From assembly GCA_902601765.1 (NCBI GenBank), contig CACKOO010000003.1, positions 1 to 64,000 of the forward strand: 64,000 bases of DNA, read 5' to 3'. The position numbers and the translations under genes were made by a program. Positions 34,327 through 43,709 of the stretch are shown piece by piece. The notes under the pieces are model-generated. The model made no database searches. It was not told the DNA's origin and worked only from the letters and a program-made list of their open reading frames with translations. How positions within the stretch are numbered: the first letter of the stretch is position 1; every line of letters begins with the position of its first letter. Origin of the DNA: Hydrogenophilales bacterium. Lineage in GTDB: Bacteria; Pseudomonadota; Gammaproteobacteria; Burkholderiales; Eutrophovitaceae.

Positions 34327-34944
34327 CTAACCAATCAATCGATTTACCATCATTAATTTTAAAAGATCCATCTGGTGGATAATCGCACGAGTTTTTCTAT
34401 TAAAATAATTTAGGAAAATTACCGCTATAATCGCGATAAAAATCCCAGCGCCGGTAGCAACTAGAGCTTCCGCTATTCCTCCCGAAACCATTTGAGTCGC
34501 AGACCCTCCAACTCCGGAAACTCCTAGAATGTCAAACGCATGAACCATACCGATAATCGTACCGAGCAGTCCCATCAAGGGAGCAAGGGTAACCGAGGTA
34601 TCTAGAATCCATATGTTTTTTTCAAGCTTTGGTACTTGCCACAAAATTGCTTCTTCCATACGTCGGTCTAAACCTTCTTCGTTTCTTGCTGAGGATGATA
34701 AGCCAGCAGTGACAACTGATAGCTGAATCGCCCCTTCATAATGACTTTCAATTTCCTTTAATTTTTCAGTATTTTGATATTCCACGGTCTGTAAATCACG
34801 CTCCAAAGCAAGCCCAAAACCAGCGACACAATAAAAAAAGTAAGACCGCTCTATAATAATTGCCAAAGTGAGCAGTAATAATAATCCCATTATAGGAAGA
34901 AGGCCGCCTGATAAAATACTAAGTTCAATAATTTTATCTATCAT
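34327..34944 (-). CDS. exbB: ExbB/TolQ-family proton channel subunit
   Basis: A 205-residue inner-membrane protein with three helices: one at about 10-32, and a pair formed by LAPLMGLLGTIIGMVHAFDI and SGGIAEALVATGAGIFIAII. These are the signature blocks of MotA/TolQ/ExbB proton channels, including the conserved Thr. A cytoplasmic loop lies between helices one and two. GAGG precedes ATG. It lies 20 bases after the MxaJ/XoxJ-like binding protein gene and 66 bases before exbD on the same strand. Confidence 0.92.
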   Translation of the reverse strand: MIDKIIELSILSGGLLPIMGLLLLLTLAIIIERSYFFYCVAGFGLALERDLQTVEYQNTEKLKEIESHYEGAIQLSVVTAGLSSSARNEEGLDRRMEEAILWQVPKLEKNIWILDTSVTLAPLMGLLGTIIGMVHAFDILGVSGVGGSATQMVSGGIAEALVATGAGIFIAIIAVIFLNYFNRKTRAIIHQMDLLKLMMVNRLIG

Positions 34945-34964
34945 TTTTTCTTTTCCTCTTCTCG

Positions 34965-35981
34965 TTATTCACGATCTTCATTAATTTTTTTTGGAGGATA
35001 AAAAGGCATACCATAACGCTCAACTATACGTTTTATCTCACCGGTTTTTAACATATCAGCAAATGATTCGTTGATGAATTTTTCTAGATCAACTTCTTTT
35101 TGTTTTATCACCCATGCGCTATTCCAGGTCATTTCAGCGACGGGTTGGTAGCCTTTTACCATTTCAAATAAAGCCTGAGGGCGATCAAGCTTGGCTTGGG
35201 ATATTGCGCCAGACCAAATCATAGCCGCGTTAATTTGCCCTTTGACCATTGCATCAATAACACGGTAATTTTGAAAAAATGTAGTATAAGGCACTCCATT
35301 AGCTTCGGCATAATCCGCCATGGGAGAATAAGCGGGGACTCCCACCTTTACATTATTTGCTTTGGCGTCTTCCAGAGTTTTAATATTTTTTGCCACACCC
35401 TGAGTAACCATAACGAATCCAGTACTCATGAAAGGCTGCGAAAATACCAATTCGTTAGGGGCCATGTGATGGTCATCCCCCGAGATTGCAAGTCCCAAAA
35501 CAATATCACAACCACCTTTATTTATAGACCGATCGTAGGCTCCTCCTGGTGCTCCTGGACCGAACCGGGTTTTCATATTAATCCACATGATTTCATAATC
35601 CCAGTCATATTTTTTTGCAATGGTGTCAAGTATTTCAATCTCAAGCCCGTCGGCTTCGTTGTCTCTTGCCGTCCTAGAGAAAGGCCAAAACCAAGCATCA
35701 GCGCACGCAGTGATACGTCCTAATTTTTTAATTCTCGTCATAGCGTCAACATCCCGAAGCTCTATGGGGACTCCACTAGGTCTAAAATCTTTATATCCTG
35801 ACAGATAAAGAGGATCATTTAACGGATCATGTATCGGTGGCGGAGTGTAGCCCATTTTTGGCCCTCTGTTTTTTCCATATATGAAAACTGGCTCAAGTTC
35901 AAAAGCCTCTTCTTCTGCGATAGACATCGAGCATGGGAAGCTCAGTAAGAGCAGAGCTAGGGTTGCTAGTTTTAGATACAT
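34965..35981 (-). CDS. MxaJ/XoxJ-like periplasmic solute-binding protein (quinoprotein dehydrogenase-associated type)
   Basis: A 338-residue exported protein of the extracellular solute-binding family 3 fold; signal peptide 1-22. After a Pro-rich leader the domain begins ITACADAWFWPFSRTARD, then GLEIEILDTIAKKYDWDYEI, GGCDIVLGLAISGDDHH and PFMSTGFVMVTQG, matching proteins listed as quinoprotein dehydrogenase-associated binding proteins (MxaJ, XoxJ). These activate PQQ methanol dehydrogenases or bind a cofactor. Leading an ExbB-ExbD-TonB operon is unusual. No methanol dehydrogenase gene is adjacent; the only visible quinoprotein is the sugar dehydrogenase 9 kb away. Confidence 0.8.
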   Translation of the reverse strand: MYLKLATLALLLLSFPCSMSIAEEEAFELEPVFIYGKNRGPKMGYTPPPIHDPLNDPLYLSGYKDFRPSGVPIELRDVDAMTRIKKLGRITACADAWFWPFSRTARDNEADGLEIEILDTIAKKYDWDYEIMWINMKTRFGPGAPGGAYDRSINKGGCDIVLGLAISGDDHHMAPNELVFSQPFMSTGFVMVTQGVAKNIKTLEDAKANNVKVGVPAYSPMADYAEANGVPYTTFFQNYRVIDAMVKGQINAAMIWSGAISQAKLDRPQALFEMVKGYQPVAEMTWNSAWVIKQKEVDLEKFINESFADMLKTGEIKRIVERYGMPFYPPKKINEDRE

Positions 35982-36164
35982 GTTCAGTTCTCTGTTAGAT
36001 ATAAGAGATTTTTGTTTGTCCTCGACTAAAAAACAGAATCATTTTTTGAAATAAAGCACAAAAGTTGACTTAGTATAACATGTGGCATAACAATGGATAT
36101 CAAACATCAAAACTGAGCATTTAATTCGAACACTCTAACCTATTAAAATTTACGATAGCTGATC

Positions 36165-37787
36165 ATGTTTAAAATTATAAACAAATGGTGTAATGAAAAT
36201 ATAGTAGGAATTTTTCTCGAAATTAAAATTTCTTTTTTTCCTCCTTTAATGGTTTATATGGCTGCAGGGATATCTGGATTAACCAGTATCGTCGGTACAT
36301 TTTACGTCAAAGAAAGGCTGGGCTTATCTGCTGAATTTCTGGCGGCTCTAGGATTTTGGGCTGGATTACCGTGGGCCCTAAAAATGCCGGTTGGGCATTT
36401 AATAGATTTGATTTGGAAATGGAAAGGGTTAATCGTCTATCTTGGAGCCACCTTAATAGGACTAAGCCTGTTAATAATGATATTACTCCTTAGTAGAACA
36501 GAAGAAATGAGTCTTCTAGCAGCACCGGGGACGTGGTTTGTGCTTGCTTCTTTGTTAGCGCCAATTGGTTACGTTCTTCAAGACGTAGTAGCGGATGCGA
36601 TGACTGTTGAGGCAGTGCCAAAAATTGAGAGTGATGGAGGTAAGATATCTCCCGATCGCATGAAATCAATGCATACAACTATGCAAACCTTAGGAAGAGT
36701 AGCAATTATTGGCGGTGGTATTTTAGTCTCGATTGTAAATGTAATTGTTATGGATGGAGTTAATGAATTATCTGATATTGGCAAAGCAGAGGCATATTTA
36801 TTCGTCTACCAACTAGCACTATTCATACCTCTAGTTTCTGTGCTAGGAGTTATATCTTCCTATATGCTAAAAAAGAGGGAGAAAAACAGATTGCTGAAGT
36901 TGGGACTCTCTGAAATAGAAGTAAATCGAATTTTGGAACGAGGTGACATTGAAACGCCAGCCATTAATTGGTGGATTCTTGGCGGTGGATTCATTTTTTC
37001 ACTAATTTCAATAAGTATTGGACTAGGAAACTTTGGGCTAGGCCAAGAACTTATATTCTGTTTGTCCATTATAATAGTTGTCTTCCTTATCAATAAAATC
37101 ATAGATGAATTGGATGCAGATTCACGAAAAGTACTTGTAGGGACGGCGATTCTTATTTTTGTATTTAGAGCAATGCCAACCCCTGGAGCTGGTTCCACTT
37201 GGTGGATGATTGACGAATTACAATTTGATCAACAGTTTTTAGCAAAACTTTCCCTAATTGCCTCAACACTAGCTCTGTTTGGTATGTTTATATTTCGTAA
37301 ATTTATGGCGGAAAAATCTATTTCATATGTCATAGGTTTTTTAACGGTTGCTGGCACAATACTATCTCTACCAATTATTGGGATGTTTTTTGGACTGCAT
37401 AACTGGACTTCTGTAATCACTAACGGTGTAGTAGATGCAAGATTTATTGCTATGATTGATACAGCTCTAGAGTCACCTCTAGGACAAGTCGCAATGATTC
37501 CGATGCTTGCTTGGATTGCCAACTCAGCACCGGAAAAACTTAAAGCAACTTTTTTTGCCATAATGGCATCTTTTGCAAACTTAGCTCTATCAGCTTCACA
37601 ACTAGGTACAAAATACTTAAATCAGATATTTACGATAACACGAGAAGTCAGGGAAAATGGGTCCTTGGCAATTCCGGCAGACTACTCTCAATTGGGATGG
37701 CTCTTGATAACAGTAAGTATCATTGGTTTTTTATTACCAATGTTGACCATAGTATACTTGCGATTTTCACGGTTTAGTAACGCGTAG
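36165..37787 (+). CDS. Multi-pass membrane transporter, BT1/MFS-like
   Basis: A 540-residue membrane protein with about 12 hydrophobic segments. The start VKERLGLSAEFLAALGFWAG followed by LPWALKMPVGHLIDLI resembles the folate/biopterin transporter (BT1) branch of the major facilitator superfamily; LLAPIGYVLQDVVADAMTVE is the matching helix 4-5 segment. A loop of about 60 residues containing GKISPDRMKSMHTTMQTLGR divides the halves. It is monocistronic, divergent from the binding-protein/TonB operon over 183 bases. The substrate is unknown; a pterin or folate is only a family-based guess. Confidence 0.65.
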   Translation: MFKIINKWCNENIVGIFLEIKISFFPPLMVYMAAGISGLTSIVGTFYVKERLGLSAEFLAALGFWAGLPWALKMPVGHLIDLIWKWKGLIVYLGATLIGLSLLIMILLLSRTEEMSLLAAPGTWFVLASLLAPIGYVLQDVVADAMTVEAVPKIESDGGKISPDRMKSMHTTMQTLGRVAIIGGGILVSIVNVIVMDGVNELSDIGKAEAYLFVYQLALFIPLVSVLGVISSYMLKKREKNRLLKLGLSEIEVNRILERGDIETPAINWWILGGGFIFSLISISIGLGNFGLGQELIFCLSIIIVVFLINKIIDELDADSRKVLVGTAILIFVFRAMPTPGAGSTWWMIDELQFDQQFLAKLSLIASTLALFGMFIFRKFMAEKSISYVIGFLTVAGTILSLPIIGMFFGLHNWTSVITNGVVDARFIAMIDTALESPLGQVAMIPMLAWIANSAPEKLKATFFAIMASFANLALSASQLGTKYLNQIFTITREVRENGSLAIPADYSQLGWLLITVSIIGFLLPMLTIVYLRFSRFSNA

Positions 37788-37800
37788 CGTTACTAAACCG
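37770..37800. terminator. Bidirectional hairpin covering both stop codons of convergent genes
   Basis: CGGTTTAGTAACGC (37770-37783) pairs perfectly with GCGTTACTAAACCG (37787-37800) over a 3-base loop. The stop codons of the transporter (37785-37787) and of the DUF1330 gene (37793-37795) both lie in it. There is no T-run on either side, so termination efficiency is uncertain, but it could shield both transcripts' 3' ends. Confidence 0.6.
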
Positions 37801-38119
37801 CGTCTTTCACCCATTGACGCATATCCCATTCAGCATATAACGTCCATATGTAATCACTGGTAGAGTTTTCACGTAACTTATGAATATCTTGTTTTTCGGC
37901 TTCATCTAAAAAATTTTGGAAAACTTTCTCGCTTGGGAAATCGACAACAATCAAATGTCTTCTCTCTTTGTCACCATGTATTTTTCTTATTGGTTTCCAC
38001 CCGGATGAAATTACCTTTCCTCCCATGCTAAAAATTATTTTTCCAGCCTTCACTGAATAATCCCTATATTCTTTTTCTGAACCTGCTTTGATGTTAAATA
38101 CGTTTAAGGCATAAACCAT
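37793..38119 (-). CDS. DUF1330-like small protein
   Basis: A 108-residue protein resembling DUF1330, a dimeric ferredoxin-like alpha+beta barrel family. ALNVFNIKAGSEKEYRDYSV near the N-terminus and VVDFPSEKVFQNFLDEAEK in the second half match the usual layout, in which a strand ending in F/D-F-P is followed by a helix. No catalytic residues are assigned. AAGGA precedes ATG. It follows the alpha/beta hydrolase gene by 15 bases and is probably in its operon. Function unknown. Confidence 0.65.
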   Translation of the reverse strand: MVYALNVFNIKAGSEKEYRDYSVKAGKIIFSMGGKVISSGWKPIRKIHGDKERRHLIVVDFPSEKVFQNFLDEAEKQDIHKLRENSTSDYIWTLYAEWDMRQWVKDAV

Positions 38120-38134
38120 CTTATTTCCTTTAAA

Positions 38135-39085
38135 TCAATTTTTTAATCTCTTGAATTTGCTTTTAATAGCAATAGCTGATTCTCTCAATGCCTCGTCAGC
38201 AATATCAACCACCGAACCCATTAACAAAAATCCATGCGCCATTCCATGATAATTAATAAGCTTAACCTCGTTACCAGATTCAATTAATTTTTTAGCATAC
38301 TCTACACCTTCATCACACAGAGGATCATAGCCAGCTGTAATTAAAAGAGTTGATGGCAAATTTGATAAATCATCTGATATTAAAGGAGAATAACGAAAGT
38401 CTTTGGTGTCTGAGTTTGTACGCAAATAATGTTTGTAAAACCACGTCACGAGTTGCCGTGTTAACAAGTACCCTTCGGCATATTTATAGTGAGATGAGGT
38501 TTCCGGTTCTGGAGCAGTAACAGGATAAACAAGAAGCTGAAAACTAACCTCAGGATATTTATTATTCCTCGCCAAAATCGCGACTACTGCGGCTAAATTA
38601 CCCCCTGCACTGTCTCCTCCAACAGCTATTTTTCTGGCGTCTCCCCCTATAATATTTGCGTTATCTGCAACCCACTTAAGAGCGCTAAAACAGTCATCGA
38701 CAGCGACAGGGAATTTATATTCTGGTGCTAATCTATAGTCTACTGATACCACGATAACATCTGCGCGATTTGATAAAATCCTGCAAACTGAGTCATGTGT
38801 ATCTAAATCACCGATAACATAACCCCCTCCATGATAGAAAGTTAATATCGGTAGAGTTTCGTCTTGCGTAACTTTTCGTGGCCAATAAATTCGAATTTTG
38901 ATTTCACTGCCGTTAACAGGTATAACTCTATCTTCAGCTTTAAATATATTCTCAATTACCGATAATTTTTTAGCTCTTTTGGCGTACTCTTTTCTGGCTT
39001 CGTCCGGCGTTAATCTCCATAATGGCGGAGCATTTGCGGCTTCGACTAGATCAATTACTTTTCGCATTTGAACATCAAGTGCCAT
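38135..39085 (-). CDS. Alpha/beta hydrolase, hormone-sensitive-lipase-type esterase
   Basis: A 316-residue cytoplasmic esterase of family IV. The oxyanion motif is FYHGGGYVIGD, the nucleophile Ser is in GGDSAGGNLAAVVA, and the rest of the triad is the Asp of DPLCDEG and the His of HGMAHGFL near the C-terminus. All catalytic parts are intact. The ATG at 39085 follows GAGGTGG; a GTG two codons earlier is possible. It lies nine bases downstream of the PaaI-type thioesterase gene and ahead of the DUF1330 gene. It would cleave short-chain esters or a lactone feeding the adjacent acyl-CoA genes. Confidence 0.87.
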   Translation of the reverse strand: MALDVQMRKVIDLVEAANAPPLWRLTPDEARKEYAKRAKKLSVIENIFKAEDRVIPVNGSEIKIRIYWPRKVTQDETLPILTFYHGGGYVIGDLDTHDSVCRILSNRADVIVVSVDYRLAPEYKFPVAVDDCFSALKWVADNANIIGGDARKIAVGGDSAGGNLAAVVAILARNNKYPEVSFQLLVYPVTAPEPETSSHYKYAEGYLLTRQLVTWFYKHYLRTNSDTKDFRYSPLISDDLSNLPSTLLITAGYDPLCDEGVEYAKKLIESGNEVKLINYHGMAHGFLLMGSVVDIADEALRESAIAIKSKFKRLKN

Positions 39086-39093
39086 TACCACCT

Positions 39094-39483
39094 CTAAGAA
39101 TAGATCAGTTTAAAAGTTCCAGTACCCTTCGCAAGTATCACACCGTCTCGATCGCTAACTTCCCCTTCCGAAAAGATCAGAGACTTCCCAGCTCTCTGTG
39201 CTCGACCTTCCGCAAGTACGGTCCCATTAGCGACTGATATAAAATTAGTTTTTAATTCCACAGTAATCGCCCCCTTACATTTATCATCTAGGGAGCGTCC
39301 AGCGCTAGCTAAAGCCACGTCTAAAAGAGTCATAATTACACCGCCGTGTAATGATCCCCAGCTATTTTTTAATTCCGATTTTGATTCTAAGAAAAGACGT
39401 ACTTTACCCGGAGACTTTTCAAGCATACATATCCCGATATGCTCAACAAATGGAACTGGTATGTCTATACCAACTTTGAGCAA
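39094..39483 (-). CDS. PaaI-family acyl-CoA thioesterase
   Basis: A 129-residue hotdog-fold thioesterase. VPFVEHIGICMLEKSPGK opens the domain; the active-site segment is SLHGGVIMTLLDVALASAGR, with Gly-Gly and the acidic Asp of LLDVA. It hydrolyses aberrant or end-product acyl-CoA to free CoA. The only start that retains the full N-terminal strand is TTG at 39483, with no good ribosome site, just 11 bases after the SDR stop, so coupling is likely. The neighbours are an SDR, a thiolase and a FadJ-type enzyme, i.e. a beta-oxidation set. Confidence 0.83.
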   Translation of the reverse strand: MLKVGIDIPVPFVEHIGICMLEKSPGKVRLFLESKSELKNSWGSLHGGVIMTLLDVALASAGRSLDDKCKGAITVELKTNFISVANGTVLAEGRAQRAGKSLIFSEGEVSDRDGVILAKGTGTFKLIYS

Positions 39484-39494
39484 AGCTTTTTTTT

Positions 39495-40271
39495 CTATAC
39501 TGATGTAAACCCCCCATCTACAGCTATCGTCTGTCCGGTAATGTATGCAGATGCATCAGAGGCTAGCAATACACTGAGTCCTTTCAAGTCTTCATCACCC
39601 CCCAAACACTTGAGTGGTGTTTGACTCAATATATATTCCTCGGCTCTATCGATCATGCCTTTTGACATTTTTGATGGGAAAACCCCAGGAGCAATGGCAT
39701 TGACAGTAATTTTGTATTGAGCCCACTCCGCTGCCAAAGATCGCGTTAAATTAATAACCGCTCCCTTACTCGCATTATAGGATATCGTCGGCATGAAATC
39801 AGGGTTTGTTCCCACTAATCCAGCGATTGAGGCAATATTAATAATTCTCCCTGATTTTTTCGGAATCATACTTAATTTACCAACTAGCTGGCTCAAGATA
39901 AATACCGCTGTCAAGTTAATGTTAATTACTTTTTCCCAACCATCTATTGGATGATCCTCTGCAGGAGACCCCCATGCCGCGCCCGCATTATTTACTAAAA
40001 TATCAATTTTTTTATGCGTGCTTAATACATCCTTAACCATCGGCTCAATACTTGGTGAGTCCTGTAAATCATTTACTATAGTGAATGCTTTCACATTCAT
40101 CCCGAGGAGATGAGCTTTCGCATATTCCAGTTCTTCTTCTTTCCTCGCAGTTAAGACAACTGTTGCCCCCATTTCTCCTAATCCCTCAGCCATTTGCAGT
40201 CCTAGACCTCGAGACCCTCCAGTAATTAGGGCAACTCGACCATGTAGATCGAAAAGATTTTTTACACTCAT
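39495..40271 (-). CDS. SDR-family oxidoreductase (FabG/gluconate 5-dehydrogenase-like)
   Basis: A 258-residue classical short-chain dehydrogenase. VALITGGSRGLGLQMAEGLG at residues 13-32, LVNNAGAAWGSPAEDHPIDG in the middle, and the active site ISYNASKGAVINLTRSLAAE with Tyr-x3-Lys. It ends VDGGFTSV. The ATG directly abuts the thiolase stop codon, so translation is coupled. Next to thiolase and a 3-hydroxyacyl-CoA dehydrogenase it may act on a hydroxyacyl-CoA of the other stereochemistry or on a related 3-oxo intermediate. Confidence 0.85.
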   Translation of the reverse strand: MSVKNLFDLHGRVALITGGSRGLGLQMAEGLGEMGATVVLTARKEEELEYAKAHLLGMNVKAFTIVNDLQDSPSIEPMVKDVLSTHKKIDILVNNAGAAWGSPAEDHPIDGWEKVININLTAVFILSQLVGKLSMIPKKSGRIINIASIAGLVGTNPDFMPTISYNASKGAVINLTRSLAAEWAQYKITVNAIAPGVFPSKMSKGMIDRAEEYILSQTPLKCLGGDEDLKGLSVLLASDASAYITGQTIAVDGGFTSV

Positions 40272-41450
40272 CTAAACCACCTCAAATAATCCAGCGGCTC
40301 CCATTCCACCACCAATACACATTGTTACCACCACAAATTTCGATCCTTGGCGTTTCCCCTCAATTAGCGCGTGACCCACCAAACGACTTCCTGTTGTACC
40401 ATAAGGATGCCCAACGGCAATCGATCCGCCATTTAAATTTAGACGGTCGTCTGGAATCCCTAATTTATCCCTACAGTAGATCACCTGCACGGCAAAAGCT
40501 TCATTCAGCTCCCACAAACCAATATCCTCGATTTTCTTTCCTGTTTGTTTAAGTAACTTGGGAATGGCAAATACCGGTCCTATACCCATTTCATCTGGCT
40601 CACATCCAGCCACAGCAAAGCCTCTGAATATTCCCAAGGGTGTTACATTTTTTGCCGCAGCCACTTTATCACTCATGATTACTTGAGCGGATGCCCCATC
40701 AGAAAACTGACTCGCGTTTCCCGCGGCAATTACTCCTCCCTCTAAGGCAGGCTTAATTTGTGAAACCCCTTGGTAAGTGGTTCCCGGACGAATACCCTCA
40801 TCTTTGTCTATAGTCACTGATCGAGTAGAGCTATGCCCTGTTACTTTATCAACTATTCTCATTTCAGTTGAAAAAAGAACGATCTCATCATCAAATTTAC
40901 CATCATCACGCGCTTTCTCCGCCCTCTGCTGACTCCTGGCTCCATACTCGTCTTGATCTTCTCGAGTAATCCCATAGCGCTTAGAAACCATTTCCGCGGT
41001 TTGCAACATCGACCAATATACTTCCGGTTTGTTTTGGTTAAGCCAACTCTCTTCTGCCATAAATTTATTAGATTCGTTTTGTACGCAAGATATCGATTCC
41101 ACTCCACCAGCAACAAAGATATCAGCTTCTCCTGAAAGAACTCTTTGTGAAGCCATAGCAACTGTTTGTAATCCTGAGGAGCAGAACCTGTTTACTGTCA
41201 TACCACCAACCGATACCGGAAGCTCGGCTCGAATCGCAATTTGCCTAGCAATGTTCCCCCCAGTGGCTCCCTCGGGGGTTGCGCACCCCATCATGACATC
41301 TTCGACTTCTGCCGGATCAATTCCTGCTCTTTGGATCGCATGCTTCACCACGTGCCCTCCCATGGTTGCTCCATGAGTCATATTGAGACCGCCTTTCCAG
41401 CTCTTACACAAGCCCGTCCGAGCCGTTGAAACTACCAATGCATCTTTCAT
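40272..41450 (-). CDS. Thiolase (acetyl-CoA acyltransferase)
   Basis: A 392-residue thiolase that cleaves 3-oxoacyl-CoA with CoA. The acyl-accepting Cys90 is in [51 protein letters not shown] with the catalytic His, and the second Cys in [15 protein letters not shown] are all intact. The final catalytic motif GHPYG in place of the commoner GHPLG or GHPIG is minor. GGAGGG precedes ATG. It follows the FadJ-type gene (36-base gap) and precedes an SDR, making a compact beta-oxidation unit. Confidence 0.93.
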   Translation of the reverse strand: MKDALVVSTARTGLCKSWKGGLNMTHGATMGGHVVKHAIQRAGIDPAEVEDVMMGCATPEGATGGNIARQIAIRAELPVSVGGMTVNRFCSSGLQTVAMASQRVLSGEADIFVAGGVESISCVQNESNKFMAEESWLNQNKPEVYWSMLQTAEMVSKRYGITREDQDEYGARSQQRAEKARDDGKFDDEIVLFSTEMRIVDKVTGHSSTRSVTIDKDEGIRPGTTYQGVSQIKPALEGGVIAAGNASQFSDGASAQVIMSDKVAAAKNVTPLGIFRGFAVAGCEPDEMGIGPVFAIPKLLKQTGKKIEDIGLWELNEAFAVQVIYCRDKLGIPDDRLNLNGGSIAVGHPYGTTGSRLVGHALIEGKRQGSKFVVVTMCIGGGMGAAGLFEVV

Positions 41451-41486
41451 AAACCCTCCGTTAAAGAATTTTTTTCCTCTTAATTA

Positions 41487-43586
41487 TTATTTTACCCAAC
41501 CCGAAAATTTTTTCCCGTTCTCAGCTAGCGAGACTAACAAGTTTGCTGGCACCCAATGATCAGCTTTATATCCTTGGTTAAAAGATCTTATCGAATGTAA
41601 AACTGTCTCAAGCCCTACGCTGTCAGCATAAAACATAGGTCCTCCTCTGAACCGAGGGAACCCATATCCATAGGCATATATAACATCAATATCAGAAGAA
41701 CGTTGTGCAATACCTTCTTCTAATATTTTCGCACCCTCATTTATTAGTGCGCATAAAAGTCTATCAACTATCTCTTTATCAGTTATCTCCCTTCTTGGAA
41801 TTCCCCGATCCATTGACTCTTGTATTATCAGTTCATTTATCTGAGGATCTGGTATGGCTATTCTTTGACCTGGTTCATATCTGTAAAACCCCGAGCCAGT
41901 TTTTTGTCCGAACTTACCTTTCTCACATATCAAATCCGCAACCCTCGAATAACGCTCCGATGCAGATCGGTTTTTTGCCTGGCGTTTTCGTATTGCCCAG
42001 CCGATATCAAGACCGGCTAAATCACTCATTCGAAAGGGTCCCATAGCAAATCCAAACCCCTCAACTGCTTCATCAACCTGTTGGGGAAGTGCTCCCTCCT
42101 CAACCAAGTATCCTGCCTCTTTTATATAATGATGAATCATTCGATTACCCACAAATCCATCACAAACTCCCACACAAACGGAAACTTTATTTATCTTTTT
42201 CCCCAAACGCATAGCTGTAGCAAGAACATCTTTGGCGGTTTCATCTCCCCTAACTACTTCTAATAAACGCATTACATTCGCAGGACTGAAAAAATGCATT
42301 CCGACCACAGAATCAGGCCTTTTTGTAACTTGTGCAATCTCATTAACATCCAGGGTTGATGTATTAGTTGCCATAATTGCTTCAGGTTTTGCCAATTGAC
42401 CTAACCGTTGGAAAATTTGTTTTTTTAGATCCATATCTTCAAAAACTGCCTCTACGATAATATCAGCGTCCTTGACGCGATTAAAATCGGTGGAAGGTTC
42501 TATCAAATCCATACGATCATCCATGTTTTTTTGGCTTAAACGGCCTTTGGTGACTGTTGAGGAATAATTCTTTTTTATAGTGTTAACCCCTTTTTGCAAA
42601 GCATCATCCGATGTCTCAATCATAGTTACAGGAATCCCTGCATTTGCAAAATTCATGGTAATTCCGCCTCCCATGAGTCCTCCGCCAATAACGGCTACTT
42701 TTTTGATTACTCGTAACGGAATATTTTTATCGATATCTGATATTTTTGCGGCAAGTCTTTCGGTAAAAAATAAATGCCTCAGAGCCAGGGATTCTGTTGT
42801 TTCAATCAATCTATTAATTTCTTTTCTCTCAAAAACAATGCCCTCGAAAAAAGATTCATTGAAGCCAACTTCAACCGTATTGATGATAGCCAGCGGTGCA
42901 GGGTAACCTTTCAATTTTTTGAGAACTTTATCTCTCTCATTTTGAAAATTGATAAATCCTTTGGTCGGTAATTCGCTAGTACGTCGTATTGTTACTTCCC
43001 GCTTAGTCTCTTCTTTTACCCAAACTAAGGCGTTCTTTAAAAGATCGCCAGTTATAATCTTGTCAATGACTCCTATTTTCAGACCCTCTTGTGGACCAAT
43101 TGGGTCCCCTTTGATCATCATATCAAGGGCCATCTGGCCATCGATTAGTCTCGGCAACCGTTGCGTACCACCAGCACCTGGCATAATACCCAGCTTTACT
43201 TCTGGCAAACCTAATAATAATCCCTCATTGCCACAGCGGTAGTGGCAAGCCATCGCCAATTCTAGTCCTCCACCCATGGTGGGTCCTGAAAGGGCTGCGA
43301 ATATGGGCTTGGTAACTGTGTCTAAATAATCAATTAGATCGGTTAAGGTGGCCATTTCTGGATTATATTCTCCCCCAAATTCACTAATATCAGCTCCACC
43401 ACAAAAATTTGTTCCGCTGCCAATAATAAGAAAAGATTTTACCTTAGGCTCGTGCTCACCAGTTTTTATTGCATTTAAAATACCTTGGGGAACGCCCTTA
43501 TTGACTGACATGGCATTGACTGGTGGGTTTTTTATCACTATGACCCCGGTACCACTGTGTATTTGATAGTCAACGAAATCGCTCAT
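41487..43586 (-). CDS. Bifunctional enoyl-CoA hydratase/3-hydroxyacyl-CoA dehydrogenase (FadJ/FadB-type)
   Basis: A 699-residue fusion enzyme. The N-terminal crotonase domain (1-180) has GTNFCGGADISEFGG, AALSGPTMGGGLELAMACHY and LPEVKLGIMPGAGGTQRLPR with both Glu residues of the active site. The NAD-binding 3-hydroxyacyl-CoA dehydrogenase domain starts near 295 with VAVIGGGLMGGGITMNFANA and continues MHFFSPANVMRLLEVVRG with the catalytic His; the C-terminal domains follow (YGYGFPRFRGGPMFYAD). Length is close to that of FadJ. GAGG precedes ATG. It is first of the unit with thiolase, SDR, thioesterase, esterase and DUF1330 genes. Confidence 0.93.
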   Translation of the reverse strand: MSDFVDYQIHSGTGVIVIKNPPVNAMSVNKGVPQGILNAIKTGEHEPKVKSFLIIGSGTNFCGGADISEFGGEYNPEMATLTDLIDYLDTVTKPIFAALSGPTMGGGLELAMACHYRCGNEGLLLGLPEVKLGIMPGAGGTQRLPRLIDGQMALDMMIKGDPIGPQEGLKIGVIDKIITGDLLKNALVWVKEETKREVTIRRTSELPTKGFINFQNERDKVLKKLKGYPAPLAIINTVEVGFNESFFEGIVFERKEINRLIETTESLALRHLFFTERLAAKISDIDKNIPLRVIKKVAVIGGGLMGGGITMNFANAGIPVTMIETSDDALQKGVNTIKKNYSSTVTKGRLSQKNMDDRMDLIEPSTDFNRVKDADIIVEAVFEDMDLKKQIFQRLGQLAKPEAIMATNTSTLDVNEIAQVTKRPDSVVGMHFFSPANVMRLLEVVRGDETAKDVLATAMRLGKKINKVSVCVGVCDGFVGNRMIHHYIKEAGYLVEEGALPQQVDEAVEGFGFAMGPFRMSDLAGLDIGWAIRKRQAKNRSASERYSRVADLICEKGKFGQKTGSGFYRYEPGQRIAIPDPQINELIIQESMDRGIPRREITDKEIVDRLLCALINEGAKILEEGIAQRSSDIDVIYAYGYGFPRFRGGPMFYADSVGLETVLHSIRSFNQGYKADHWVPANLLVSLAENGKKFSGWVK

Positions 43587-43709
43587 AATTGTGGATCCTC
43601 TTAAGATTTAAGGTTGCCGGCATAATCGCCCGCAATTATAAGAAACAACCTACTTGTTAAGTAAACAACCATCGAATACGCACACAAAAACTTGGTTATT
43701 TGTCTTTGA

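Noticed and set aside
36064..36098. TTGACT-based promoter ahead of the BT1/MFS-like gene
   Set aside because: The element at the right spacing has only about three matches to the -10 consensus, too weak to list.
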